DNA from: Arthrobacter sp. SW1
GTDB taxonomy: Bacteria; Actinomycetota; Actinomycetes; Actinomycetales; Micrococcaceae
Direction: 5' to 3'
NCBI RefSeq assembly: GCF_001766675.1
Contig: NZ_MJLT01000012.1
Span: 248,001 to 312,000, forward strand
Length of the DNA: 64,000 nucleotides
This document shows positions 43,698 to 50,468 of this stretch, piece after piece. Below the pieces are notes generated by a model that saw nothing but the letters and a program-made list of their open reading frames with translations, made no database searches and was not told where the DNA came from. The stretch's first letter is position 1. Every line of letters starts with the position of its first letter. The position numbers were made by a program, and so were the translations under genes.

Positions 43698-44262
43698 CGT
43701 CGTCCTCCTTCCTACTGCGCATTTCATCTCGAAGGAGGGCCAGAGCACGCGTGGTCATCTGACTAACCCTCGAAGGGCTCACATTCAGTTCGGCAGCAAC
43801 CTCAGCGCGAGGTCGCTCCAGGGCTATGGTGTCCCACACGGCTTTCCTATGGCGTTCGTCAAGAGCTTCCAAACAGTTGCCGATGACGGCAGCCCGATCC
43901 TCTCGCTCAACTGCATCGAGAACCTCCTCCACGACATCGGTACCATCGGTCCGGTCGTGGACTGCCTCTACGAGTGCAGGTCCAGCGTGCCGGACCTCCG
44001 CCGATTTGAGCCGGTCGAGCGCCTTGCGTTTGACCACCGTGAGCAAGAAGGCTTCCCAGTTGCGGACATTTTGCGGGGGAGAGGTCATGATCGAGACGAC
44101 CGCATCACTGACGACATCGGCTGCATCAGACGAACGGCCGGCTCCGCGCAGGACCGAATATGCCATCTTGTACATGGCATCCCGATGACGTTGATAGAGC
44201 GCCGCAAGGTCCGGCTGCTCGGCTGACACTGTCACCGCCTTGCCCAATGGTGTCCCGCGCAC
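43678..44262 (-). CDS. ECF-like RNA polymerase sigma factor
   Basis: 194 residues. Region 2 is LAALYQRHRDAMYKMAYSVLRGAG...DVVSDAVVSIM (about 18-60), with NWEAFLLTVVKRKALDRLKS just after. Region 4 is the HTH in LDERHRKAVWDTIALERPRAEVAAELNVSPSRVSQMTTRALALL (about 137-180). A start at GTG 44262 is used; GTGs at 44235 and nearby are alternatives. It is the first gene of an overlapping sigma-HTH-peptidase set that may drive the rest of the island, all on the same strand. Confidence 0.82.
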   Translation of the reverse strand: MRGTPLGKAVTVSAEQPDLAALYQRHRDAMYKMAYSVLRGAGRSSDAADVVSDAVVSIMTSPPQNVRNWEAFLLTVVKRKALDRLKSAEVRHAGPALVEAVHDRTDGTDVVEEVLDAVEREDRAAVIGNCLEALDERHRKAVWDTIALERPRAEVAAELNVSPSRVSQMTTRALALLRDEMRSRKEDDDGRQRA

Positions 44263-44355
44263 TGCCGTCGGTGCTGATTCAAGAGCTGTCCCCCTCAGCT
44301 GGTAGTCGAGGCAGCCTGATAAATAGTTAGCCTGCCGTCGAGATCGATCCGATGA

Positions 44356-44377
44356 AGGAATTATTCCTGATTAGGAA
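44356..44377. promoter_or_regulatory. AT-rich palindromic motif upstream of the sigma-factor operon
   Basis: AGGAAT-T-ATTCCT (44356-44368) is a perfect 13-base palindrome, and a further AGGAA at 44373-44377 pairs with its right arm across a 4-base loop. It lies about 95 bases upstream of the sigma gene and is a plausible operator. The rest of 44263-44514 shows no gene. Confidence 0.4.
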
Positions 44378-44514
44378 TTCGTGTCAGTCCAGGGACACGG
44401 GCCTGTTGTGCCGCCGGTTGTTACTCCTCAGAAGAGGTGATGGCGAGCCCCTCACTCAAGGGGTGCGCGGTGGAACTATCTCTCCCAACTACTTTGCGTC
44501 CTGGTCGCGAATTC

Positions 44515-44922
44515 CTATCGCGTGCACGATTCGACGCCGAGTTCGGCGGCCTTTACACGGACAGCTTTATCGTTCGACACGATGACACACGTCGGCCCGA
44601 AAAGGAGCGACTCGGTTTCTTGCATCGCGTCCAGAGCGCAGGCGACGAGCATCGGGTCGGCAGACCCCTTGTTCGCGTACAAGTTCACGAGCGCCGTATC
44701 GTTTTCTGGCACGGTGGCCATGACCGTACGGAGGTGTCCCAGCACGCTTGCGGTGGTCCGGTACTCGACTTCCTTGAGTACCTCGGTGTCAGGGTATCCC
44801 TTGGCTTCGTGGAGTACCTCAGAAGGGAGGCGACATTGCGTGCGGAAGAACTCGCTCGCACGTTGCGCCAGCGACAGGTGTGAGAGCACGTTGTTATCGA
44901 TCAAGTACATCTCCTCGCTCAT
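44515..44922 (-). CDS. PIN domain protein (VapC-like)
   Basis: 135 residues. PIN-fold acidic residues are seen in MYLIDNNVLSHL (first Asp near residue 9), LPSEVLHEAKG, KGSADPMLVACAL and VIVSNDKAVRVKAAELG, the order expected for a Mg-dependent RNase. Similar short PIN proteins (DUF4411-like) are encoded next to ImmA/IrrE-type genes as toxin-antitoxin pairs. Its ATG overlaps the stop of the upstream gene by four bases, so the two are coupled. Confidence 0.8.
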   Translation of the reverse strand: MSEEMYLIDNNVLSHLSLAQRASEFFRTQCRLPSEVLHEAKGYPDTEVLKEVEYRTTASVLGHLRTVMATVPENDTALVNLYANKGSADPMLVACALDAMQETESLLFGPTCVIVSNDKAVRVKAAELGVESCTR

Positions 44923-45422
44923 CGGAGCGCCGCTTTCAGCTCGCTAATCTCGGTGGGGCTGATCCGGTTCAGGCACACGACCCGGCAGAATTCGCGCTGA
45001 GAGAGCCGACGCTCGTCGACCGCGCGGAGCATGCGCGCAGTCAGGGCGCGACCGCTGTACTTGCGAATCGCTTTGACGGGTTTCGGTTGGCGCGGTTTCG
45101 GCTTTTGTCTGGCAAGGAACTCCGTCTCGAGCTCGCGCAGGTATCCGAGAGCAGTCAAGGTGGTGAGTCTGCCGAGGCGCATTGCCCTGACTGCTAGGGC
45201 GCTCGGGGTCACCTTGAACAGGTCTGCAGCGGCTTTGACATCGTCGAGGTCTTTGAGCGCGATTGCTTGCAACTCCACTGCGGGCATGAGGATTTCGCCT
45301 ACGATGTCGTACTCGCGGCCAGCGTCGGGCGCAGTACTGTTCGCGTCGTAACTGACCGGCGCGAAGATTCCGCGCGCGACGCGCCAAGCAACGGTAGCAA
45401 AAGACATCGCGGAGGCCACCAA
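44919..45422 (-). CDS. Truncated ImmA/IrrE-like partner of the PIN protein
   Basis: 167 residues from a GTG with AAGGAG upstream. REYDIVGEILMPAVELQAIA ... AADLFKVTPSALAVRAMRLGRL is like the region that follows the active site in M78 proteins, but no HExxH motif is present in this frame or nearby, so the peptidase half is missing. A basic Pro/Lys linker (ARQKPKPRQPKPVKAIRK) leads to a C-terminal HTH-like segment (MLRAVDERRLSQREFCRVV). It may act as antitoxin or regulator without protease activity. The alternative is a genuine decayed gene. Confidence 0.6.
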   Translation of the reverse strand: MVASAMSFATVAWRVARGIFAPVSYDANSTAPDAGREYDIVGEILMPAVELQAIALKDLDDVKAAADLFKVTPSALAVRAMRLGRLTTLTALGYLRELETEFLARQKPKPRQPKPVKAIRKYSGRALTARMLRAVDERRLSQREFCRVVCLNRISPTEISELKAALR

Positions 45423-45600
45423 GCTCCTTGCGATGGCTCAAGACGACGAAGCTGCGTTGCTGGCGCGACTGGATATCGTAAGCAGGCTCGCGCAATGCGC
45501 TGGGCAGCTCTATATTGACGCGCCGGACGAAGGCAAGAAGTTGCTAAACCATGCCGTTTTTAATCGATTCGAGGTCAACTGCCACGACGAAGAAGATTGC
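45352..45600 (+). pseudogene. Serine-recombinase C-terminal remnant
   Basis: A plus-strand frame beginning just after a stop at 45349 encodes EAALLARLDIVSRLA..LYIDAPDEGKKLLNHAVFNRFEV, the pattern (aPD..rrLlNqa.F..i.v) that closes large serine recombinases of integrative elements. No upstream catalytic or recombinase domain is present, and the 5' part overlaps the minus-strand gene starting at 45422. It is probably the stump of the integrase that brought in the island. From here to 45775 I see no other gene. Confidence 0.45.
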
Positions 45601-45775
45601 GGCGGCGTCTTTCAGGGTTCCCGTCCGCGAACCGTTTGCACAGTGACAGGGCCCTCTCTGACGTCGTGGGGGCCGTTTATGCCGCCGCCCCTGGCAGGGA
45701 ACCGCAGGCGGTCCCAAGGGGGCCTGCAGGGCAAGCCGTGCGACCACCGGGAATACCCGCCGATGAAGACGAAGA

Positions 45776-45807
45776 AACCCCCGGCATCCTTTCGGACAAC
45801 GGGGGTT
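45776..45807 (-). terminator. Terminator downstream of tRNA-Ser
   Basis: On the minus strand, AACCCCCG pairs with CGGGGGTT (8 bp, 16-base loop), followed by a T-rich stretch, 15 bases beyond the tRNA 3' end. Confidence 0.8.
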
Positions 45808-45822
45808 CCAACTTGACTAACT

Positions 45823-45912
45823 TGGCGGTGACGGTGGGATTTGAACCCACGTTGGCTGTTACACCAAACAACATTTCGAGTGTTGCACCTTCGGCCGCTC
45901 GGACACGTCACC
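45823..45912 (-). tRNA. tRNA-Ser (anticodon CGA)
   Basis: 90 nt including an encoded CCA. The acceptor stem GGTGACG pairs with CGTCACC. The anticodon stem CAACA/TGTTG has loop CTCGAAA, hence anticodon CGA (reads UCG). The long variable arm typical of serine tRNAs and the T-loop GGTTCAAATCC are present. Its 3' end faces the accessory island at 39.6-45.8 kb. Confidence 0.95.
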
Positions 45913-46014
45913 AACTGGACTAGGGTACCGGAGATGGCCGCGGTTCCCCAAAACGAGCCCGGTCCACGGCCGCTCGAAGACTTCCAACGCCTACTGGTTA
46001 AGGGGCGCCGGGCG

Positions 46015-46123
46015 GACGTTCCTTCCCGGTTGCTTCTGGACCGCGTGAAGCAAATCCCGGGAAATCCGCGGAACGTGGCCCGAGCCTGAGGCCAAGGTCT
46101 GATTGCAACCGGGAAGGAACGTC
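46015..46123. repeat. Dispersed 109-bp palindromic element, copy 2
   Basis: Perfect 19-bp terminal inverted repeats (GACGTTCCTTCCCGGTTGC at 46015-46033 and its inverse at 46105-46123) enclose 71 bases with further small palindromes. It has the same length as, and aligns throughout to, the reverse complement of 18705-18813. The rest of the 45913-46251 spacer shows no gene. Confidence 0.8.
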
Positions 46124-46251
46124 GCCGCCCCCTGGCCGTGTGAGAGCTGCAGGGGCGCTCCAACGACTCCGCAGGGTCCGACGGCCCCGACACGTCCCGC
46201 CCGCCCTCGCCCTTCCAATGACCACGGCCCACGGATAGATTCGTAAGCACG

Positions 46252-47259
46252 ATGACTATCCACGAGCACAGCCGCCAAGCCACCGCCTACTGGACCATCG
46301 GCCCGGGCAAGGGCGAACTCCGCAGCGAGGAACTCCCCGAGCCCCAGGCCAACGAAGCCCTCGTCAGGACCCTCTACTCCGGCATCAGCCGCGGCACCGA
46401 GCTCCTGGTCCACAATTGCCACGTCCCGGACAGCGTCGCGGATACCATGCGCGCCCCGCACCAGGACGGCGACTTCCCCTCCCCGGTGAAATACGGCTAC
46501 CTCTCCGTCGGCGTCGTGGAGCAAGGACCGCAAGACTGGCTGAACCAAACAGTCTTCTGCCTCCACCCGCACCAGGACCGCTACGTTGTCCCGCTCAGCG
46601 AGCTCACCAGGATTCCCGACGGCGTCCCGCCCCGCCGGGCGGTCCTTACCGGCATGGTGGAAACGGCTCTCAACGCCCTCTGGGAAGCTGGGCCGCGGCT
46701 GGGAGACCGGATCGCCGTCGTCGGGGGAGGGTTGCTGGGCGGCACCCTCGCAACGCTCCTCCGGAAGTTCCCGCTGGAACGACTGGAACTGGTGGACGTT
46801 GACCCCGCCAAAGAACAAACCGCCAAGGCGCTCGGCATAGCGTTCGCCCGCCCGGAAGAAGCCGAAAAAGACTGCGACATCGTCTTCCATTGCTCCGCAA
46901 CAAGCGAAGGCCTGCACCGCAGCCTTCAGTTGGCCGGCGACGAAGCCAAAGTCATCGAACTCTCCTGGTACGGCGACACACCAGTGAACGTCCCGCTCGG
47001 CGAAGACTTCCACGCCCGCCGTCTCTCGGTCATCGCCAGCCAGGTGGGCGTCGTCGCGAAGGCCCGCCGTCACCGCCGCAGCACCAAAGAGCGCCTCGAA
47101 ACCGCCGTGCGCCTCCTGGAAGATCCCGCCTTCGAGCTCTTCCTCAGCCAGGACACCAGCTTCGCGGACCTGCCGCGCACCATGGAAAAACTGTCCAAAG
47201 ACGGCGGCGGGAGCGCCTGCCACGTCGTCAGCTACCGTGCCCCGAAAACGGAGGAATAA
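46252..47259 (+). CDS. MDR-superfamily dehydrogenase (BchC-like), first gene of a pterin-linked operon
   Basis: 335 residues. LYSGISRGTELLVHN replaces the usual GxCxxD of zinc alcohol dehydrogenases with ISRGTE, as in BchC-like members. The Rossmann motif VVGGGLLGGTLATLL starts near residue 159. KYGYLSVGVVEQGPQD and GMVETALNALWEA are conserved elements. The catalytic zinc Cys is absent, so chemistry may be zinc-independent. Three bases separate it from the pterin-synthase-like gene, itself overlapping a glycosyltransferase gene, suggesting one pathway, perhaps to a modified pterin or glycoside. Confidence 0.8.
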   Translation: MTIHEHSRQATAYWTIGPGKGELRSEELPEPQANEALVRTLYSGISRGTELLVHNCHVPDSVADTMRAPHQDGDFPSPVKYGYLSVGVVEQGPQDWLNQTVFCLHPHQDRYVVPLSELTRIPDGVPPRRAVLTGMVETALNALWEAGPRLGDRIAVVGGGLLGGTLATLLRKFPLERLELVDVDPAKEQTAKALGIAFARPEEAEKDCDIVFHCSATSEGLHRSLQLAGDEAKVIELSWYGDTPVNVPLGEDFHARRLSVIASQVGVVAKARRHRRSTKERLETAVRLLEDPAFELFLSQDTSFADLPRTMEKLSKDGGGSACHVVSYRAPKTEE

Positions 47260-47262
47260 CGA

Positions 47263-47655
47263 ATGTTCAGCCTCACCGTCCGCCGCAGCTTCATGATCGC
47301 CCACAGCCTTCCGCGCGAATCCTTCGGCCCGGCCCAGGGACTGCACGGCGCCACCTTCGTGGCCGAGGTCAGCTTCCGGCGCGCGGAACTGAACGCGGAC
47401 GCCGTCGTCATCGATATCGGCGCGGCAGGGGACATGCTCCAGGAGGTCCTGGACCAGCTGAACTACAAGAACCTGGACGAGCTGCCCGAGTTCGCCGGCC
47501 AGCTCACCACCACCGAATTCCTTGCCCGGCATATCGCCGAACGGCTCGCGGAAAAGCTGCCCGACGCCGCCGCCCTCCAAGGGCTCGACGTCACCCTCCG
47601 CGAAACCCCCGACGCCTGGGCCAGCTACTCGCTTGACCTCCACCAGCGGCAATGA
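47263..47655 (+). CDS. 6-pyruvoyltetrahydropterin synthase-like protein lacking catalytic residues
   Basis: 130 residues with the T-fold of QueD/PTPS. One zinc His survives in SFMIAHSL and another in GLHGATF. The third ligand and the catalytic Cys are gone: family CGRLHGHSF reads AQGLHGATF here. The Asp-His dyad of LDHxxLN reads LDQLNYKNLDEL, so the catalytic His is Gln. The substrate Glu in TTTEFLARHI is kept. Ordinary PTPS or QueD activity is therefore doubtful and a related pterin reaction or binding role is more likely. It overlaps the glycosyltransferase gene by four bases. Confidence 0.82.
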   Translation: MFSLTVRRSFMIAHSLPRESFGPAQGLHGATFVAEVSFRRAELNADAVVIDIGAAGDMLQEVLDQLNYKNLDELPEFAGQLTTTEFLARHIAERLAEKLPDAAALQGLDVTLRETPDAWASYSLDLHQRQ

Positions 47656-48650
47656 ACGCCATCCGCTTCATCGTCCCGGGCAACATCGAGCACCGCTCCG
47701 GCGGAAACCTCTACAACGCCCGGCTTGTGGAGCAACTGGAAGCCCTGGGTGCCCGCACCGAAGTAGTGGTGCTCGACGGCGCGTGGCCGCCCGGGCTGCC
47801 CGAGGACCGTGAGTCCCTGGCCTGGGCCCTCCGCGATGCGCAGCTGGCGATTGTCGACGGGCTGGTCGCGGCCGGCGCGCCTGGCGAAATCGAAGCCGCG
47901 GTGTTCGCCGGCACCCGGGTCTGGATCCTCTCGCACATGGCGTTCACCGAACACGCCGGGCTCGAGGCCCGCTCCCTGGCCGCAGCGAGCGGGGTTATCT
48001 GTCCCAGCTCATTCGCCGCCGCGAACCTCATGTCGCTCTACGGGCTGGAACGCGTCCACGTCGCCCTGCCCGGAACGCTGCCCGCCGAGCCCGCCGTCGG
48101 ATCACATCCCCCGCACATCGTCTGCGTCGCGGCCCTGCTGCCGAACAAGAGCCAACTGCTCCTCGTCGAGGCCCTGGCCCGGCTCGGACGCCTGCCGTGG
48201 ACGGTGTCCCTCATCGGGTCGCCGGACGCGGACCCGGCCTATGCCGCGAAGGTGCGTGCCGCCGTCGGGCAGTACGGCTTGGAGGACCGCATCCGGCTGG
48301 CCGGCGAACTCCATGGCCAAGAGCTGGAAAACGAATGGCACACCGCCGACCTCAGCGTCCTTGTCTCTGAGCGCGAGAGTTTTGGCATGGCTGTGCCAGA
48401 ATCGCTCGCACACGGGGTGCCCGCCATTGTCCGCAAGGGAACCGGGGCGGAGGAGGCGCTGGGCGATTACGGCGCGGGCGCCGCGGTGGATCTCGACGGC
48501 GGTCCGGGCGCCCTGGCGGAGGCGCTTGCGGCCTGGCTGGAGGATCCGGAGCTCGCGGCCCGTTGGCGGGATGCCGCGCTGGCCCGGCGGGGAACCTTGC
48601 CCGGCTGGGCCGCGACCGCCGAAAGCGTGCTGACCCTGATCCGCGGTTGA
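47652..48650 (+). CDS. GT4-type glycosyltransferase
   Basis: 332 residues with a GT-B layout. The N-terminal IRFIVPGNIEHRSGGNLYNARLVEQLEALG has the acceptor-side glycine loop. The C-terminal half shows VCVAALLPNKSQLLLVEALARL and the retaining E-x7-E element in SERESFGMAVPESLAHGVPAI. It transfers a sugar from a nucleotide donor. Its gene is coupled to a pterin-synthase homologue and a BchC-like dehydrogenase, so a pterin-like acceptor is an attractive inference. Confidence 0.85.
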   Translation: MNAIRFIVPGNIEHRSGGNLYNARLVEQLEALGARTEVVVLDGAWPPGLPEDRESLAWALRDAQLAIVDGLVAAGAPGEIEAAVFAGTRVWILSHMAFTEHAGLEARSLAAASGVICPSSFAAANLMSLYGLERVHVALPGTLPAEPAVGSHPPHIVCVAALLPNKSQLLLVEALARLGRLPWTVSLIGSPDADPAYAAKVRAAVGQYGLEDRIRLAGELHGQELENEWHTADLSVLVSERESFGMAVPESLAHGVPAIVRKGTGAEEALGDYGAGAAVDLDGGPGALAEALAAWLEDPELAARWRDAALARRGTLPGWAATAESVLTLIRG

Positions 48651-48682
48651 GCACAGTCTGCGGTTGAGCACTCAGACGAGCC

Positions 48683-48964
48683 TCAGCCGACGCCGAAACC
48701 CGTGAACTCTCCCGTGGCCGCACCGTACTCCGCGTCCACGTTGTCCACCGAGCCCGGCGCATGCTCAGAGCGGAGCCAGGCGAGCAACTCCTCCAGCTCC
48801 GGCTTCCCGCCCTCGGCCACAATGCGCACCGTTCCGTCCAGGCTGTTCCAGGCTTCCCCGTCCAGCCCCAGCTTCTGCGCCTCGGCCATGGTCCGGAAAC
48901 GGAAACCGACGCCTTGGACGCGTCCCGTGACGGTCGCCGTCAGCCGCATTTGCTGCCCGCTCAT
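48683..48964 (-). CDS. acyP: Acylphosphatase
   Basis: 93 residues, normal size. The catalytic Arg is in GRVQGVGFRF and the catalytic Asn in AWNSLDGTVRI. The ferredoxin-like fold (two alpha-beta-beta units) is apparent. It hydrolyses acyl phosphates in the cytoplasm. Its ATG overlaps the stop of the VOC gene upstream by four bases, so they are co-translated. Confidence 0.93.
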   Translation of the reverse strand: MSGQQMRLTATVTGRVQGVGFRFRTMAEAQKLGLDGEAWNSLDGTVRIVAEGGKPELEELLAWLRSEHAPGSVDNVDAEYGAATGEFTGFGVG

Positions 48965-49347
48965 GCCGCTCCCGAACCGTAGGGCCGCGTGATCGCTTCG
49001 AGGAGATGCCCGTTGGGATCCTGGAAGTACACGCCGCGGCCGCCGTCGTTGTGGTTGATCTGCTGTGCGCGGGTGCGTCCGGGGTCGGCCCAGTACGGGA
49101 TGCCTTCCGCTTCAATCCGGGCGAAGATCCCGTCGAACTCTTCCTCGGACACCAGGAACGCATAGTGCTGCCGCGGAATTTCGCCCTGGGCCGACGCGAA
49201 ATCCAAGGCGACGCCGTTCGCCAGCGGAACCGTCATGAAGGACCACATGGGCGTTGGCTCGGGCAGGCCCAGCATCCGGGTGAGGAACTCCGCCGAAGCG
49301 TGCTTGTCCCGCACATGGACGATGGTGTGGTTGAACTCGATGGCCAT
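48961..49347 (-). CDS. VOC family protein
   Basis: 128 residues from the ATG at 49347, with GGGAGG in front. IEFNHTIVHVRDKHASAEFLTRMLGL supplies the first His, RQHYAFLVSEEEFDGIFARI the second, and YFQDPNGHLLEAITRPYG the C-terminal Glu, so a metal site is complete. It resembles the extradiol-dioxygenase/fosfomycin-resistance type superfamily; the substrate is unknown. Coupled to acyP. Confidence 0.85.
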   Translation of the reverse strand: MAIEFNHTIVHVRDKHASAEFLTRMLGLPEPTPMWSFMTVPLANGVALDFASAQGEIPRQHYAFLVSEEEFDGIFARIEAEGIPYWADPGRTRAQQINHNDGGRGVYFQDPNGHLLEAITRPYGSGAA

Positions 49348-49412
49348 GGAACCTCCCGGGAACGAACCGGACACCTCCATCACACGGCCCCGCCCGGGCA
49401 ATTGCAAGGGGT

Positions 49413-50357
49413 TCAGCCCAGCGGCAGCCGCGGCATCGGCCGGGCGGCGATCGCGGCGAGGTCCCGCGCGGCACCAGGCGGCGGCGTGCTCCCGGAAGCC
49501 CACACCGCGCTGAGGCTGCGCCGCAGCTCCAGCCCGCGCACCGGTACGGTCACCAAGCGGCGGAGGGTGACGTCGTCCCGCACGGCCAGCGCGCTCAGCA
49601 CGGCAGGAGCGGTTCCGGCCGCGACGGCGGAACGGACGGCCGCCGTCGTCGGAAGCTCCACGAGCGGCGCCGCCTGCTCCGGGATGCCGGCCGCTGCAAG
49701 CAGATGCTCCAGCGCATCGCGGGTGCCGCTGCCGGGCTCGCGCGTCACCAGCCCGACGCCGGCCAGTTCGGCCGCGGTGACCGGCGCCTTCCGCTTGGCC
49801 CACTTGTGGTCCGGCGCGACCACCAGCACCATTTCGTCTTCCTGCACGACGGCGGTGCTCAGCCCCGCGGGCAGCTGCGGGCTTTCGATGAAGGCGATGT
49901 CGGCGTCGCCGGAGCGGACCCGGGCAGCGGCCGTTTCGCTGTTGGAGACCGCGAGCTCAACGACCGTGGGGGTGAGGCCGAGGGATTCCTGCTGCCGGCG
50001 CAGGGCCACCAGCCAGTGGGGGAGGAGGTGCTCGGCGATGGTCTGGCTTGCGGCGACGTGCAGCTGGCGGACGGCGTCGGAACGGAGCGAGGCGATGCCG
50101 GCGTCGAGTCGTTCGGCGGCGGCCAGGACGTCCGCGGCCCAGCCGGCCACGAGCTCGCCGGCCTCGGTGAGGGAGGAACCGCGGGGTGTGCGCGTCAGCA
50201 ACGCGGCGCCGATCCGGGATTCCAGCGAGCGCATCCGCGAGGACACCGCCTGCTGGGAGAGCCCGAGCCTCTTGCCTGCGGCGGACAGGCTGCCGAGTTC
50301 GTGCACGGCGGCGAGCATCTCCAGCGCGGAGAGCTCGGGGATGCGGGGGCTGAGCAC
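49413..50357 (-). CDS. LysR family regulator
   Basis: 314 residues from the GTG at 50357 (GGAGGATCC immediately upstream). The LysR HTH is SALEMLAAVHELGSLSAAGKRLGLSQQAVSSRMRSLESRIGAALL. The effector-binding domain follows, with IAEHLLPHWLVALRRQ and a central VVELAVSNSETAAARVRSGDADIAFIES. It is divergent from the TDT-family transporter, and a triple half-site lies between. This is the usual CysB/SsuR-like arrangement for a small-anion exporter, although the effector is unknown. Confidence 0.88.
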   Translation of the reverse strand: MLSPRIPELSALEMLAAVHELGSLSAAGKRLGLSQQAVSSRMRSLESRIGAALLTRTPRGSSLTEAGELVAGWAADVLAAAERLDAGIASLRSDAVRQLHVAASQTIAEHLLPHWLVALRRQQESLGLTPTVVELAVSNSETAAARVRSGDADIAFIESPQLPAGLSTAVVQEDEMVLVVAPDHKWAKRKAPVTAAELAGVGLVTREPGSGTRDALEHLLAAAGIPEQAAPLVELPTTAAVRSAVAAGTAPAVLSALAVRDDVTLRRLVTVPVRGLELRRSLSAVWASGSTPPPGAARDLAAIAARPMPRLPLG

Positions 50358-50403
50358 GGATCCTCCTGGGAGCGCGGCGGCGGGCGGGTACATCGGGGTG
50401 GGT

Positions 50404-50430
50404 TACAAGCCGGACTTGTACCCTGACAAG
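50404..50430. promoter_or_regulatory. LysR-type operator with three phased half-sites
   Basis: TACAAG (50404-50409) and CTTGTA (50415-50420) form a perfect inverted repeat with a 5-base spacer. ACAAG (50426-50430) adds a third half-site. The three start at steps of 11 bases. Position between the divergent LysR and transporter genes supports the call. Confidence 0.65.
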
Positions 50431-50468
50431 TGTATGCCCCCTACTTGGGCGCGCGCGGGCACGGAAGC

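Noticed and set aside
45991..47652. Long minus-strand frame opposite the dehydrogenase/pterin operon
   Set aside because: Composition follows the plus-strand codons and it runs through the palindromic element; three real genes with ribosome-binding sites lie on the plus strand.
48630..48680. Short direct repeat of GCGGTTGAGCAC near the glycosyltransferase stop codon
   Set aside because: Only two copies partly inside the coding end; likely a small slippage duplication with no evident role.
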